Notes under the pieces: model-generated
Seen by the model: only the letters and a program-made list of their open reading frames with translations
Told to the model about the DNA's origin: nothing
The model's database searches: none
Position numbers and translations under genes: made by a program
In this document: positions 1 to 9,394 of the stretch, piece after piece
Layout: the number at the start of each line of letters is the position of its first letter
Position numbering within the stretch: the first letter of the stretch is position 1
Assembly (NCBI GenBank): GCA_045654685.1
Contig: JAZONV010000100.1
Coordinates: 13,201 to 77,200, forward strand
Reading direction: 5' to 3'
Length of the DNA stretch: 64,000 bases
DNA from: RGIG1828 sp045654685
GTDB taxonomy: Bacteria > Bacillota > Clostridia > UMGS1810

Positions 1-1
1 T

Positions 2-1567
2 ATCGTTGATTGCGGTATGGCTTTCCCGGATGAAGATATGCTCGGGATTGACATCGTAATACCTGATTTTTCTTTTGTGGTAAAAAATGCGGATAAAATC
101 AGAGGAGTTGTTTTAACACATGGTCATGAGGATCATATCGGAGGACTCCCATATCTTTTGAAAGAATTAAACGTACCCATATATGGTACAAATCTTACGA
201 TCGGACTTGTTCAGAACAAATTGAAAGAACATAATCTTCTTTCATCAACAAAATTGAAGAGAGTTATGCCCGGAGATACAGTAACTCTCAGCTCATTTAA
301 AGTAGAATTTATTCGTTCCAATCATTCCATTCCTGATGCTGTTGCTCTTGCAATCCATACACCTGTAGGTGTAGTGTTGCATACCGGAGATTTCAAGATA
401 GACACAACACCCATTCAGGGAGAAATGATTGATCTTGCAAGAATTGGAGAACTTGGAAAAAAAGGTGTACTAGCACTTATGAGTGATAGTACAAATGCAG
501 AACGTTCCGGATTTACAATGTCTGAGAGAACAGTTGGTTCAACCCTGGAAAATGTCTTTAAATCTACCAAATCACGAATTATTGTTGCAACATTTGCATC
601 AAATGTGCATAGAATTCAGCAAATTATAAATGCTGCAGCCAATAATGGCAGAAAGATAGCAATATCAGGAAGAAGCATGCAGAACTTGCTGGAAGTTGCA
701 ACAGAACTTGGATATATGAAAATCCCTGCCAATACACTCATTGATATTGATGATATAAAAAAATATAAACCTCATCAGCTTACAATTATAACAACGGGCA
801 GTCAGGGAGAACCGATGAGTGCTTTGTACAGAATGGCATATGCTGAACATAAAAAAGTTGAGATAGGTGAGGGTGATCTTGTTGTAATTTCAGCAAATCC
901 TATACCCGGCAACGAAAAACTTGTTGCAAATGTTATTAACGAGTTATATAAAAAAGGTGCTAATGTATTTAATGACCCTGCAAGTGTTCATGTGTCAGGA
1001 CATGCGTGTCAGGAAGAATTAAAAATGATTCTTGGACTTGCGAAGCCAAGATATTTCATTCCTGTGCATGGGGAATATAAGCATCTTAAAACTCATGCAG
1101 ACCTTGGTGCAATGATGGGCATTAAGAGAAAAGATATTTTCATCATGGAACTTGGCAAGGTTCTTGAGCTTACAAAAGACAGTGCAAAATGTGATGAAAA
1201 TGTTCAGGCTGGTCTTGTTATGGTTGATGGACTTGGTGTTGGAGATGTCGGTAATATCGTACTTCGTGACAGAAAACACCTTGCAGAAGATGGACTTATT
1301 GTTATTGTTGTAACCATATCATCAGAAACAGGAACAGTTGTTGCAGGTCCTGATATAATTTCGCGTGGATTTGTGTATGTAAGAGAATCTGAAAGCCTTA
1401 TGGATGATATAAAGACTATTGCCAAAAAGGCATTAGATATAAGCGAGAAGAATCATGTCAGAGAATGGACAACATTAAAAAATGCGATGAAATCCAAGGT
1501 TTCCGAGTATCTCTATCAGGAAACCAAACGTAAACCAATGATTCTTCCTGTAATTATGGAAGTCTGA
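2..1567 (+). CDS. rnj: Ribonuclease J (5' end cut by window)
   Basis: Metallo-beta-lactamase/beta-CASP ribonuclease involved in mRNA turnover and rRNA maturation. The frame is open from base 2, where it reads IVDCGMAFPDEDM, a typical internal RNase J stretch, so the true start lies upstream; about 30-35 residues are missing judging by the family's usual ~555 aa. The zinc signature HGHEDHIGG is present near the beginning, followed by HSIPDAVA and HTGDFKID. The beta-CASP part includes VATFASNVHR and SGRSMQ, and the C-terminal VHVSGHACQEE supplies a further metal-site histidine. The membrane protein gene begins 6 bases after the stop. The family is certain; whether the genome holds one or two RNase J paralogues cannot be seen here. 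Confidence 0.96.
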   Translation: MVDCGMAFPDEDMLGIDIVIPDFSFVVKNADKIRGVVLTHGHEDHIGGLPYLLKELNVPIYGTNLTIGLVQNKLKEHNLLSSTKLKRVMPGDTVTLSSFKVEFIRSNHSIPDAVALAIHTPVGVVLHTGDFKIDTTPIQGEMIDLARIGELGKKGVLALMSDSTNAERSGFTMSERTVGSTLENVFKSTKSRIIVATFASNVHRIQQIINAAANNGRKIAISGRSMQNLLEVATELGYMKIPANTLIDIDDIKKYKPHQLTIITTGSQGEPMSALYRMAYAEHKKVEIGEGDLVVISANPIPGNEKLVANVINELYKKGANVFNDPASVHVSGHACQEELKMILGLAKPRYFIPVHGEYKHLKTHADLGAMMGIKRKDIFIMELGKVLELTKDSAKCDENVQAGLVMVDGLGVGDVGNIVLRDRKHLAEDGLIVIVVTISSETGTVVAGPDIISRGFVYVRESESLMDDIKTIAKKALDISEKNHVREWTTLKNAMKSKVSEYLYQETKRKPMILPVIMEV

Positions 1568-1573
1568 TATTAT

Positions 1574-2158
1574 ATGATGAAAACACAAATGAAGAATCTT
1601 TTAATGATAATCATTGGAAGTGCAATTCTTGCTTTTGGGCTTTTTAATATTCATAATGTATCTTCAATAACAGAGGGTGGCGTGTTGGGTGCAAGTCTCT
1701 TGTTGGAGAATTGGTTCAATATAACTCCCGCCATCTCTTCTTTTGTTATGAATACAATATGCTATTGTATCGGCGCAAAAGTTCTCGGGAAGAAATTTGT
1801 TGTATATTCATTGATTTCTGCTGTTTTCTTTTCGGTTTTCTATGCGATATTTGAATGTATCGGCCCTTTATTTCCGCAAATATCGGAGTATAAGCTTTTG
1901 TGCGCATTTTTAGGGAGTGTATTTGTTGGTGTTGGAGTCGGTATATGTGTCAGGGTTCAGGCTGCACCAAGCGGTGATGATGCTTTGGCACTTAGTCTTT
2001 CGTCTTTGTGCAAAGTAAAAATAGAAACTGTATATATCATAAGCGACATAATAATTTTGCTTCTTTCTCTCACTTATATTCCCGTAGGTGAAATTTGGTA
2101 TTCATTTATAACCATATTTCTTTCGGGGAAAATAATAGGGTACATTCAAAGGCTGTAA
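1574..2158 (+). CDS. YitT-family membrane protein
   Basis: 194-residue integral membrane protein with five to six hydrophobic segments. The N-terminal part (NVSSITEGGVLGASLLLEN) resembles the glycine-rich first segment of the YitT/DUF161 family, whose transport or other function is not established. It lies 6 bases downstream of rnj and no strong Shine-Dalgarno precedes the ATG, apart from a GGAAG inside the rnj end, so translation may be coupled to rnj. The shorter C-terminus, without the cytosolic DUF2179 domain found in many YitT proteins, makes this a membrane-domain-only member. Family assignment is from sequence pattern only. Confidence 0.7.
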   Translation: MMKTQMKNLLMIIIGSAILAFGLFNIHNVSSITEGGVLGASLLLENWFNITPAISSFVMNTICYCIGAKVLGKKFVVYSLISAVFFSVFYAIFECIGPLFPQISEYKLLCAFLGSVFVGVGVGICVRVQAAPSGDDALALSLSSLCKVKIETVYIISDIIILLLSLTYIPVGEIWYSFITIFLSGKIIGYIQRL

Positions 2159-2175
2159 TTAAGGAGAGTATGAGT

Positions 2176-3618
2176 ATGAGTAATATCTCTGAACTTAAAC
2201 CTGAAAGGGTATTTCATTATTTCGAAAAAATTTCTCACATTCCAAGAGGTTCGGGAAAGCGTGAGAATATTAGTGCTTTTTGCGAAAATTTTGCAAAAGA
2301 AAACTCTTTGAAATTTTATCGTGACAATGCAAATAATGTAATTGTTTATAAAAGTGCATCTTCCGGATATGAAAATAGTGAACCCGTAATTTTACAGGGA
2401 CATCTTGATATGGTGTGTCAAAAAACTGAAGACTCATGTATCGATTTTGAAAATGATCCTCTTGAACTTTATGTTGATGGTGATTATTTGAGAGCAAAAG
2501 GTACCAGTCTTGGGGCAGATGATGGTATTGCGGTTGCAATGATTCTGGCAATTTTAGAGGATACCTCAATTTCTCACCCACCAATTGAGGCGGTTTTTAC
2601 AACTGATGAGGAAATAGGTATGCTCGGTGCCATGGAACTTGATTTCAAAAAAATCAGCGGTAAAAAAATGATTAATATTGATTCGGAAGAGGAAAATATT
2701 TTAACTGTTTCATGTGCCGGTGGAAGCGATTTTAGGCTAACAATTCCCTACACAACAGAGAAAATCTGTGGCGAACTTTTAAAAGTGACAATAAGCGGAC
2801 TAAAAGGCGGACATTCGGGTGTTATGATAAATGCCGGGAGAGTCAATGCAGATATTTTAGCCGGAAGATTTTTGAATTATCTTAATGACAATTTTAACAT
2901 TTCTCTCGTGAAAATAAATGGTGGAGATAAAGGGAATGCAATTCCGCTTTTGTGTGAATTTGAGTTTGTTTGCAATGATTCTGATGTGGTGTATGAAAAA
3001 CTATCGCATTACATTCAGGAGGTTGTCAAAGAGATTAATGCAAGGGAACCTGATGTTTCTATTGATGTTTCAAGAGGAATGTTCGGAGAATATGAGTGTG
3101 TATCCAAGGATATCTTCGAGAAACTCGTAACTTCATTGGTTGTTTTGCCAAACGGAGTTATGGAAATGAGTTCATCCATAGAAAATCTCGTGGAAACTTC
3201 ACTTAATTTGGGAATCCTTGAAACTCAAGAAAAACAGATACTGTTGCACTATACTCTCAGGAGCAATATTATGAGTGCTTTAGATTTCTTGGAGTCAAGA
3301 ATGTCACGATTTGCGGAAAGTTTCGGACTTTTGTGGGAAAAGTTTGGACAATATCCTGCATGGGAATATTGTAACAATTCAAAAGTTCAAAAGCTCTATA
3401 GCGAAATGTATAAAAAAAATACAGGTAGAGATATCAAAGTGTGTGCAATACACGCAGGACTTGAGTGTGGAGTTTTTGCATCAAATATATCGGATTTTGA
3501 TTGTATTTCAGTTGGACCCGATATTCATTCCATTCATACAACAGAAGAAAAACTCAGCATATCTTCGACAAAACGTATTTATGAAATAATTTTGGATTTT
3601 CTTAAAGAATCAAAATAG
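2176..3618 (+). CDS. pepD: Aminoacyl-histidine dipeptidase (M20 family)
   Basis: 480-residue zinc dipeptidase of the M20C family, which hydrolyses Xaa-His and other dipeptides in the cytoplasm. Metal and catalytic motifs seen in order: QGHLDMVCQ, SLGADDGIAVAM, TTDEEIGMLGAMELD, a lid-domain GGHSGVMI, and near the end HAGLECGVF. The ATG at 2176 is chosen because AAGGAG at 2161-2166 sits 9 bases upstream; the ATG at 2170 is too close and the longer frame from 2095 overlaps the preceding gene without a ribosome site. It is followed by an OPT oligopeptide transporter, so this part of the window looks like a peptide-use locus. Confidence 0.93.
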   Translation: MSNISELKPERVFHYFEKISHIPRGSGKRENISAFCENFAKENSLKFYRDNANNVIVYKSASSGYENSEPVILQGHLDMVCQKTEDSCIDFENDPLELYVDGDYLRAKGTSLGADDGIAVAMILAILEDTSISHPPIEAVFTTDEEIGMLGAMELDFKKISGKKMINIDSEEENILTVSCAGGSDFRLTIPYTTEKICGELLKVTISGLKGGHSGVMINAGRVNADILAGRFLNYLNDNFNISLVKINGGDKGNAIPLLCEFEFVCNDSDVVYEKLSHYIQEVVKEINAREPDVSIDVSRGMFGEYECVSKDIFEKLVTSLVVLPNGVMEMSSSIENLVETSLNLGILETQEKQILLHYTLRSNIMSALDFLESRMSRFAESFGLLWEKFGQYPAWEYCNNSKVQKLYSEMYKKNTGRDIKVCAIHAGLECGVFASNISDFDCISVGPDIHSIHTTEEKLSISSTKRIYEIILDFLKESK

Positions 3619-3635
3619 AATCAGTATTATTTATT

Positions 3636-3664
3636 TTGCTCTAAAAGGCAAGTATAAATATAAA
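3636..3664 (+). promoter_or_regulatory. Weak candidate promoter for the OPT gene
   Basis: TTGCTC at 3636-3641 and TATAAA at 3659-3664 with a 17-base spacer, about 25 bases before the start codon. The -35 element is poor, so this is tentative. Confidence 0.3.
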
Positions 3665-3688
3665 TATTTAACAAGCAAAGGAGAAAAT

Positions 3689-5590
3689 ATGAGTAATAAT
3701 CAATTCAAACCTTACATTCCGGCAGAAAAAGTCACTCCGGAAATAACCATTACGTCTGTTATAATGGGAATTATTCTTGCGGTGGTTTTTGGCGCCGCAA
3801 ATGCATATTTAGGACTCAGAGTCGGAATGACAGTATCAGCATCAATACCTGCTGCTGTAATTGCGATGGGTGTAATCAGAGTCGTTATGAGAAAGAATTC
3901 CATTTTGGAAAGTAATATAGTACAAACTATTGGTTCGGCAGGTGAATCTGTTGCAGCCGGTGCAATTTTCACTTTACCTGCATTGTTCTTATGGGCTTCT
4001 GAAGGTATTATGGACAAGCCCGGAATTGTTGAGATTACCATTATCGCTTTAATTGGTGGATTGCTGGGCGTTTTCTTTATGATTCCATTGAGAAATGCAT
4101 TGATTGTCAAAGAACACAATGTTTTGCCATATCCGGAAGGAACTGCATGTGCAGAAGTGTTACTTGCCGGAGAGGAAGGCGGTGCAAATGCAACAACTGT
4201 TTTTGCAGGTATGGGATTTGCAGCTTTTTTCAAGTTTATAATTGACGGGTTGAAAGTTGTTCCCGGAGAAATTGCTTTGAAAATAAAAGGCTTTGCCGGT
4301 GAAATAGGCACTCAGATATATCCTGCTGTTATGAGCGTCGGATATATTTGCGGTCCACGTATTTCGTCATATATGTTCTCCGGTGGAATTCTCAGTTGGT
4401 TGGTTCTGATACCATTAATTGTTTTGTTTGGTAAGGAAATAGTTCTGTATCCCGGAACCGAAACTATAGGTGAAATGTATGCATCCGGTGGTGCAAGTGC
4501 AATCTGGGGATCATATATCCGTTACATTGGTGCAGGAGCACTTGCATGTGGTGGTATTATTAGTCTTATAAAATCACTTCCTCTCATATTTTCAACATTT
4601 AGAGGTGCACTCAAAAGCATGAAGTCATCGGGTGATGTGTCAAATCTTCGTACAGACATGGATCTTAATATGAAGATAGTAATGATATCAATAGCTGTTT
4701 TGACTATTCTCGTATGGCTTGTTCCTGTTATTCCCGTTTCTCCCTTGGGAGCAATTATAGTTGTTGTATTCGGATTTTTCTTTGCAACAGTTTCGTCAAG
4801 AATGGTTGGACTTGTAGGAAGCAGCAACAATCCCGTTTCCGGAATGGCAATTGCTACTCTTCTGATTTCAACACTTGTACTCAAATTATCAGGTGATACA
4901 GGCTCACATGGTATGCAAGGTGCGATTGCAATCGGTTCAATAATTTGTATAGTTGCAGCAATATCAGGAGATACATCCCAGGATTTGAAAACAGGATTCC
5001 TTCTTGGGGCAACTCCTAAAAAACAGCAGATTGGTGAGGTTATAGGTGTAATTTCGTCAGCTCTTGCAATTGGCGGAACACTTTATCTCCTTGATAGTGC
5101 ATGGGGATTTGGTTCAGAGGAACTTGCAGCTCCGCAGGCAACACTTATGAAAATGATTATAGAAGGGGTAATGGAAGCAGATTTGCCCTGGACACTTGTA
5201 TTTATCGGTGTTTTCATTTCCGTGGTTGTTGAAATTGTCGGAATACCGGTTCTTCCTTTTGCAATAGGAATATATCTCCCCGTACATCTTAATGCTTGCA
5301 TAATGGTCGGTGGCATAGTACGTCTTTTCTATGATAAAATGAAGAAGGAAGAATCATTGAAAAAGGGAATAATCAATGATGGTATACTTTTCTGCTCCGG
5401 GATGATTGCCGGCGAAGGAATAGTTGGTATTATTCTTGCGATTTTTGCCATAGTTGGTCTTGATAAGATAGTTGATATTTCGGGAATTCTTGGGCTTTCG
5501 GAACCGGTGTCATCAATTCTCAGTCTTTTTGTTTTTGGATTGATAATTTTAAGTCTTGTTAAATTCTCACTTTTGAAAAAAAGGAAGTAA
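3689..5590 (+). CDS. OPT-family oligopeptide transporter
   Basis: 633-residue polytopic membrane protein of the oligopeptide transporter (OPT) superfamily, with roughly 14-16 hydrophobic segments. Family features seen include the N-terminal block FGAANAYLGLRVGMTVSAS, the stretch IPLRNALIVKEHNVLPYPEG followed by TACAEVLLAGEEGG, and the C-terminal VVEIVGIPVLPFAIGIYLP. Bacterial OPT proteins are generally proposed to move small peptides or metal-peptide complexes using an ion gradient; the substrate and direction are not known. AAGGAG lies 7 bases before the ATG. A PqqD-like gene starts 6 bases after the stop, so the two are almost certainly cotranscribed. Confidence 0.92.
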   Translation: MSNNQFKPYIPAEKVTPEITITSVIMGIILAVVFGAANAYLGLRVGMTVSASIPAAVIAMGVIRVVMRKNSILESNIVQTIGSAGESVAAGAIFTLPALFLWASEGIMDKPGIVEITIIALIGGLLGVFFMIPLRNALIVKEHNVLPYPEGTACAEVLLAGEEGGANATTVFAGMGFAAFFKFIIDGLKVVPGEIALKIKGFAGEIGTQIYPAVMSVGYICGPRISSYMFSGGILSWLVLIPLIVLFGKEIVLYPGTETIGEMYASGGASAIWGSYIRYIGAGALACGGIISLIKSLPLIFSTFRGALKSMKSSGDVSNLRTDMDLNMKIVMISIAVLTILVWLVPVIPVSPLGAIIVVVFGFFFATVSSRMVGLVGSSNNPVSGMAIATLLISTLVLKLSGDTGSHGMQGAIAIGSIICIVAAISGDTSQDLKTGFLLGATPKKQQIGEVIGVISSALAIGGTLYLLDSAWGFGSEELAAPQATLMKMIIEGVMEADLPWTLVFIGVFISVVVEIVGIPVLPFAIGIYLPVHLNACIMVGGIVRLFYDKMKKEESLKKGIINDGILFCSGMIAGEGIVGIILAIFAIVGLDKIVDISGILGLSEPVSSILSLFVFGLIILSLVKFSLLKKRK

Positions 5591-5596
5591 TGAGAA

Positions 5597-5944
5597 ATGA
5601 AAAAAGAAAAGGGTTCAAAGAATTATCTCGAGAAAATACCTGCAATACCTGAAAATTTTCGCTATAGTGTTTCGGACGATGGCGCTGTTACCATAGAAAT
5701 TGATAATAAAGGTTTTATGAACAGGATATTTCAACTGATTCTGAAAAAACCTAAGGTGAGTTATGTGCATCTTGATGCATTTGGCAGTTTTGCATTTTTA
5801 TGTGCAAACGGAACACGTGATATTGCTGAAATTGCTGTAATGGTAGAGGATAAGTTTGGTGACGATGCACACCCTCTATATGAAAGGCTTGCAAAATTTT
5901 TTCAAATTCTTGAAAGTTATAAGTTTATAAGTTGGAATGATTAA
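5597..5944 (+). CDS. Stand-alone PqqD-like protein paired with OPT transporter
   Basis: 115-residue soluble protein with a PqqD-like fold pattern: an N-terminal segment (IPENFRYSVSDDGAVTIE), a central hydrophobic strand set, and a helical tail ending in the typical VEDKFGDDAHPLYERL and FFQILES patterns. PqqD domains are peptide chaperones that bind the leader of RiPP precursors and deliver it to a radical SAM enzyme. Here there is no radical SAM maturase or precursor peptide next to it, only the OPT transporter 6 bases upstream, so a role tied to that transporter is inferred. The pair is closed by a terminator. Confidence 0.72.
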   Translation: MKKEKGSKNYLEKIPAIPENFRYSVSDDGAVTIEIDNKGFMNRIFQLILKKPKVSYVHLDAFGSFAFLCANGTRDIAEIAVMVEDKFGDDAHPLYERLAKFFQILESYKFISWND

Positions 5945-5947
5945 CTG

Positions 5948-5993
5948 AAAAAGTTATCTTTAGTGTATTAATTGCTGAAGATAACTTTTTTTA
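5948..5993 (+). terminator. Intrinsic terminator after the OPT-PqqD pair
   Basis: Inverted repeat AAAAAGTTATCTT (5948-5960) against AAGATAACTTTTT (5978-5990), 17-base loop, running into a T tract. Confidence 0.85.
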
Positions 5994-6008
5994 TTTTTAA
6001 TAAAATGA

Positions 6009-6037
6009 TTTACAAATAGCATGAGTTGTATTATAAT
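6009..6037 (+). promoter_or_regulatory. Promoter for addBA
   Basis: TTTACA at 6009-6014 and TATAAT at 6032-6037 with a 17-base spacer, 45 bases before the addB start. Confidence 0.75.
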
Positions 6038-6082
6038 ATATGTAGATGAAATTTGATATAAAATGGGTTGGGAGGGTTTTTT

Positions 6083-9000
6083 TTGTCGCTGCAGATAATC
6101 ATGGGACGAGCTCATAGTGGAAAAACTCAATATATTCTTGATACAGCAAAAGAACTTTATGAAAAAGGAAGCTCTTTTGTTATTGTAGTTCCTGAACAGT
6201 TTACTCACCTTGCCGAAAAAAGACTTATTGAAAAAATTGGATGTGTTGAAAGTGAGAGGGCGGAGGTTTTATCTTTTGATCGTCTTGCAAGACGTGTTAA
6301 TTCTCTTTTTCCATCAGATAAACATCAGCTTGATGCAACCGGGAAAGCTCTCATAATATCAGAAATCTTATCCGAAACTAATCTTGAATACTATAAATCT
6401 GCAGCAACTCTTCCGGGTTTTGTTAAAATTTTCAATGATGAAATTTCAGAATTGAAAAGCTATATGGTTAGTCCGGAGATTCTGAAAAATATAATTGACA
6501 CTTCATCTGATCAATCACTTACCATAAAACTTAGAGATATATACAATATATATAGTGCATACGAAGACAGAATCAGTAACGAATATTCAGATTCTGATGA
6601 CAAACTTTCCATATTGGCAGAATCTTTACAGAATTATTCGCCGTATAGTGGCGTAACATTTTTCTTTGATGAATTTTCTTCTTTTAATCCAAGAGAACGT
6701 TCAATTATATCAGCATTGTCTGTCCAGGCAAAAATGATTTATATATCTTTTTGTGCTGATGTGTCAAGCGAACATAAATCTCTTTTCAAGCCAACAATAG
6801 AAGCTGCCGATTTAATTCGAAGAGTCTGCTCTGATGCTGGATGTAAGATAGAAAAAGATGTATTTTTGAAGAACTCATATTATGAAAACCGTGAAATGTG
6901 CATTCTTGAAAAATATTTGTATGTATCACCTGTAAAAACTGATGATAGTGTTCCTGAAAATATTGATATCTCGGTTGCTGAAAATCCATATGCAGAGGTT
7001 GAATCAGTTGCAAAAAAAATATTGAATTTTGTTCAGAATAAAAACATCAGATTTAAGGATATAGGAATTGTCTGCTCTGATATTTCTTCCTATAGTCATA
7101 TAATCAGGTCTGTGTTTGATTCATATAGAATTCCATATTTTATTGATGAGAAAGTCAGGATTTTGGATCATGCTATTATAAATTTTGTCATAAACATCCT
7201 CGACGTATATCTGCATTCATACCGAAGTGTGAATGTTGTTGGTTTTTTGAAATCGGGATGTATCGGTGCCCAAAGTGAAGATATATATGCGGCAGACAAT
7301 TTTATACTGTGTACAAATGCAACGAAAAACACTTGGCTTGATGATGACAGATGGGAAATGGCAAAAAAATATTTTGCGCAAGATGATGCAAAAAAAGCCA
7401 AGTCAGTTGACAGAATAAGAGATGGCTGGATACTTCCTTTGGCAAAAATGCATGATACTATAAAAGGAAGGCATACCGTAAAATATATTACGGAAAAAGT
7501 ATATTCGTATCTCATTGAAATAGGCTTTGATAAAATTGTTTCAGACTACATCAAGCTGTTTAAGTCGGATGGGAATATTTTTCTTGCCAAGCAGTACGAA
7601 AGAGTGTGGAATACCCTTGTAGAAGCTTTTGATACTCTTGTGTATATACTTGGCGATACAGAAGTTAATCTTAAAGAATACAGAAAATATCTTTATGATG
7701 CATTTGATCAGCAAAAAACAGGGGTAATACCAACAACTCTTGATGAAATAATTGTGGGAGATATTAAAAGAACAAAAAGCGGTGGGGCAAAATATCAGTT
7801 TGTCCTTGGTGCCATCGACAGCGCATTTCCGGCTGTATCATCGGGCAGCATGATAATTACAGACGAAGAAAAAAAGAAACTGTCTGCATTGGGTGTTGAA
7901 CTAACACCTGACAAAGAAAACCAAGCATATTTTGACAGGTTTCTTATATATTCCGTACTCACTCATCCGGACAAGTGTCTTATGATTTCATATCCGGCTT
8001 CAGATAATTCTTTTTCTGCTGTACGTCCGGCTTTTGTAATATCCATTATTAAAAAGATGTTTCCTTCTTTAAAGATTTCCGGTAGTGTGGCAGGCAACAA
8101 CAAAGAAATATATACAGAGAATATTGCTTTTGAAACTTTGGTCTCTGCCGCTGTAAGTTCGGAAAAAGATGTCGATGAAAATTGGAAAGATGTATATGCG
8201 TTTTATCTGGAAAACGGCGAAGAGGAGAAACTTTCCTACATAGACAGACTTGTCAATAGAAAAACAGATGTTGATACTATTGATTCTGATATTATGCAAA
8301 GACTTTATGGAGATGAGTTTTATTCTACCGTTTCAAGACTTCAAAGATATAATGCGTGCAGATATTCATATTATCTTGAATATATGCTTTCTTTGCATGA
8401 GAAGAAAATATATGGAATTGAAAGTACAGACGTTGGAACCCTTATTCATTCTATAATAGAAAACGCATTTGCAGAACTATCTGAAAATAATATGACAATT
8501 GCTGATGCAGATAATAACTTTTTTATCAGCCACATAAGAAAATATCTCGACGCATATATTTCCGAATTTGAGAATAACGGAACAAGTATGAATGTCAGAG
8601 AAAAGTATTTTATAAAAAATCTTGAATCATCATTGCTAAAGTCGCTCCAGGCACTCAGGCAGCACCTTGTGGATTCAAAATTTGTTCCTGTAGGTCACGA
8701 AATAACTTTTGATGATAACTCAATCGGATGCATTGATTTTGAACTCGGCAATGGCAAAAGGGTGAAAATAACAGGGAAAATAGACAGAGCAGACTGTTTT
8801 GAAAATGAGAATGGCGTATATTATAGAATTATCGATTACAAGAGCGGATCGAAGACTTTTAGCTTCACAGATGTATTCTATGGGCTTGATGTACAACTCC
8901 TTGTATATATGAATGCTCTTGTTGAGAAAAACAAAGGAGCTCATCCTGCAGGTGCTTTGTTCTTTCGCATCAAGGATCCCATTTCAAATGCAGAGGGACA

Positions 9001-9394
9001 TTATAGTGTTGAAGAACATTTATCAGATGCTTTGTCTGTATATAAAATGGATGGAGTTGTATCTTCCGAACCAAATGTTCTGGAAGCATTTTCAAAAGGA
9101 TCATTTAAAACTGCAAACAAGATTTCCTCATCCCAGATGAATATGCTTTGTGACTATGTTAATTCTGTTGTCAAAAACAGTGCACTTGATATAATTAAAG
9201 GTCATATAGATATTAATCCCTATATGCATTCTGATGGACGTAGTCCATGTATGTATTGTAAATTTAAAGATATATGCAGAATAGATGAATCCATGGGAAG
9301 CATGTGCAGAAAGGTTGAGTCTATATCGTCTGTTAATGCTGTGTTTGAAAAAATATCTTCTTCTATGGAAGTGAAGGAGGTGCAAAAACAATGA
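6083..9394 (+). CDS. addB: AddB: helicase-nuclease subunit B
   Basis: 1103-residue AddB-like subunit of the AddAB enzyme, which resects double-strand breaks to start RecA recombination. An N-terminal Walker A (GRAHSGKTQ) is followed by an inactivated helicase-like body. The C-terminal nuclease has the first iron-sulfur cysteine in YNACRYSYYLEY, the nuclease residues GKIDRAD and IDYKSG, and the remaining three cysteines in PCMYCKFKDIC. This fits an iron-sulfur AddB nuclease. The TTG at 6083 is preferred over the TTG at 6068 because GGGAGG at 6070-6075 lies 7 bases upstream. The gene overlaps addA by 4 bases (ATGA). Confidence 0.92.
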   Translation: MSLQIIMGRAHSGKTQYILDTAKELYEKGSSFVIVVPEQFTHLAEKRLIEKIGCVESERAEVLSFDRLARRVNSLFPSDKHQLDATGKALIISEILSETNLEYYKSAATLPGFVKIFNDEISELKSYMVSPEILKNIIDTSSDQSLTIKLRDIYNIYSAYEDRISNEYSDSDDKLSILAESLQNYSPYSGVTFFFDEFSSFNPRERSIISALSVQAKMIYISFCADVSSEHKSLFKPTIEAADLIRRVCSDAGCKIEKDVFLKNSYYENREMCILEKYLYVSPVKTDDSVPENIDISVAENPYAEVESVAKKILNFVQNKNIRFKDIGIVCSDISSYSHIIRSVFDSYRIPYFIDEKVRILDHAIINFVINILDVYLHSYRSVNVVGFLKSGCIGAQSEDIYAADNFILCTNATKNTWLDDDRWEMAKKYFAQDDAKKAKSVDRIRDGWILPLAKMHDTIKGRHTVKYITEKVYSYLIEIGFDKIVSDYIKLFKSDGNIFLAKQYERVWNTLVEAFDTLVYILGDTEVNLKEYRKYLYDAFDQQKTGVIPTTLDEIIVGDIKRTKSGGAKYQFVLGAIDSAFPAVSSGSMIITDEEKKKLSALGVELTPDKENQAYFDRFLIYSVLTHPDKCLMISYPASDNSFSAVRPAFVISIIKKMFPSLKISGSVAGNNKEIYTENIAFETLVSAAVSSEKDVDENWKDVYAFYLENGEEEKLSYIDRLVNRKTDVDTIDSDIMQRLYGDEFYSTVSRLQRYNACRYSYYLEYMLSLHEKKIYGIESTDVGTLIHSIIENAFAELSENNMTIADADNNFFISHIRKYLDAYISEFENNGTSMNVREKYFIKNLESSLLKSLQALRQHLVDSKFVPVGHEITFDDNSIGCIDFELGNGKRVKITGKIDRADCFENENGVYYRIIDYKSGSKTFSFTDVFYGLDVQLLVYMNALVEKNKGAHPAGALFFRIKDPISNAEGHYSVEEHLSDALSVYKMDGVVSSEPNVLEAFSKGSFKTANKISSSQMNMLCDYVNSVVKNSALDIIKGHIDINPYMHSDGRSPCMYCKFKDICRIDESMGSMCRKVESISSVNAVFEKISSSMEVKEVQKQ

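Noticed and set aside
2095..2175. Upstream extension of pepD
   Set aside because: Overlaps the YitT-type gene and has no ribosome site; AAGGAG supports 2176.
3712..4311. 199-codon minus-strand open frame
   Set aside because: Shadow of the OPT transporter gene; low-complexity translation and no ribosome site.
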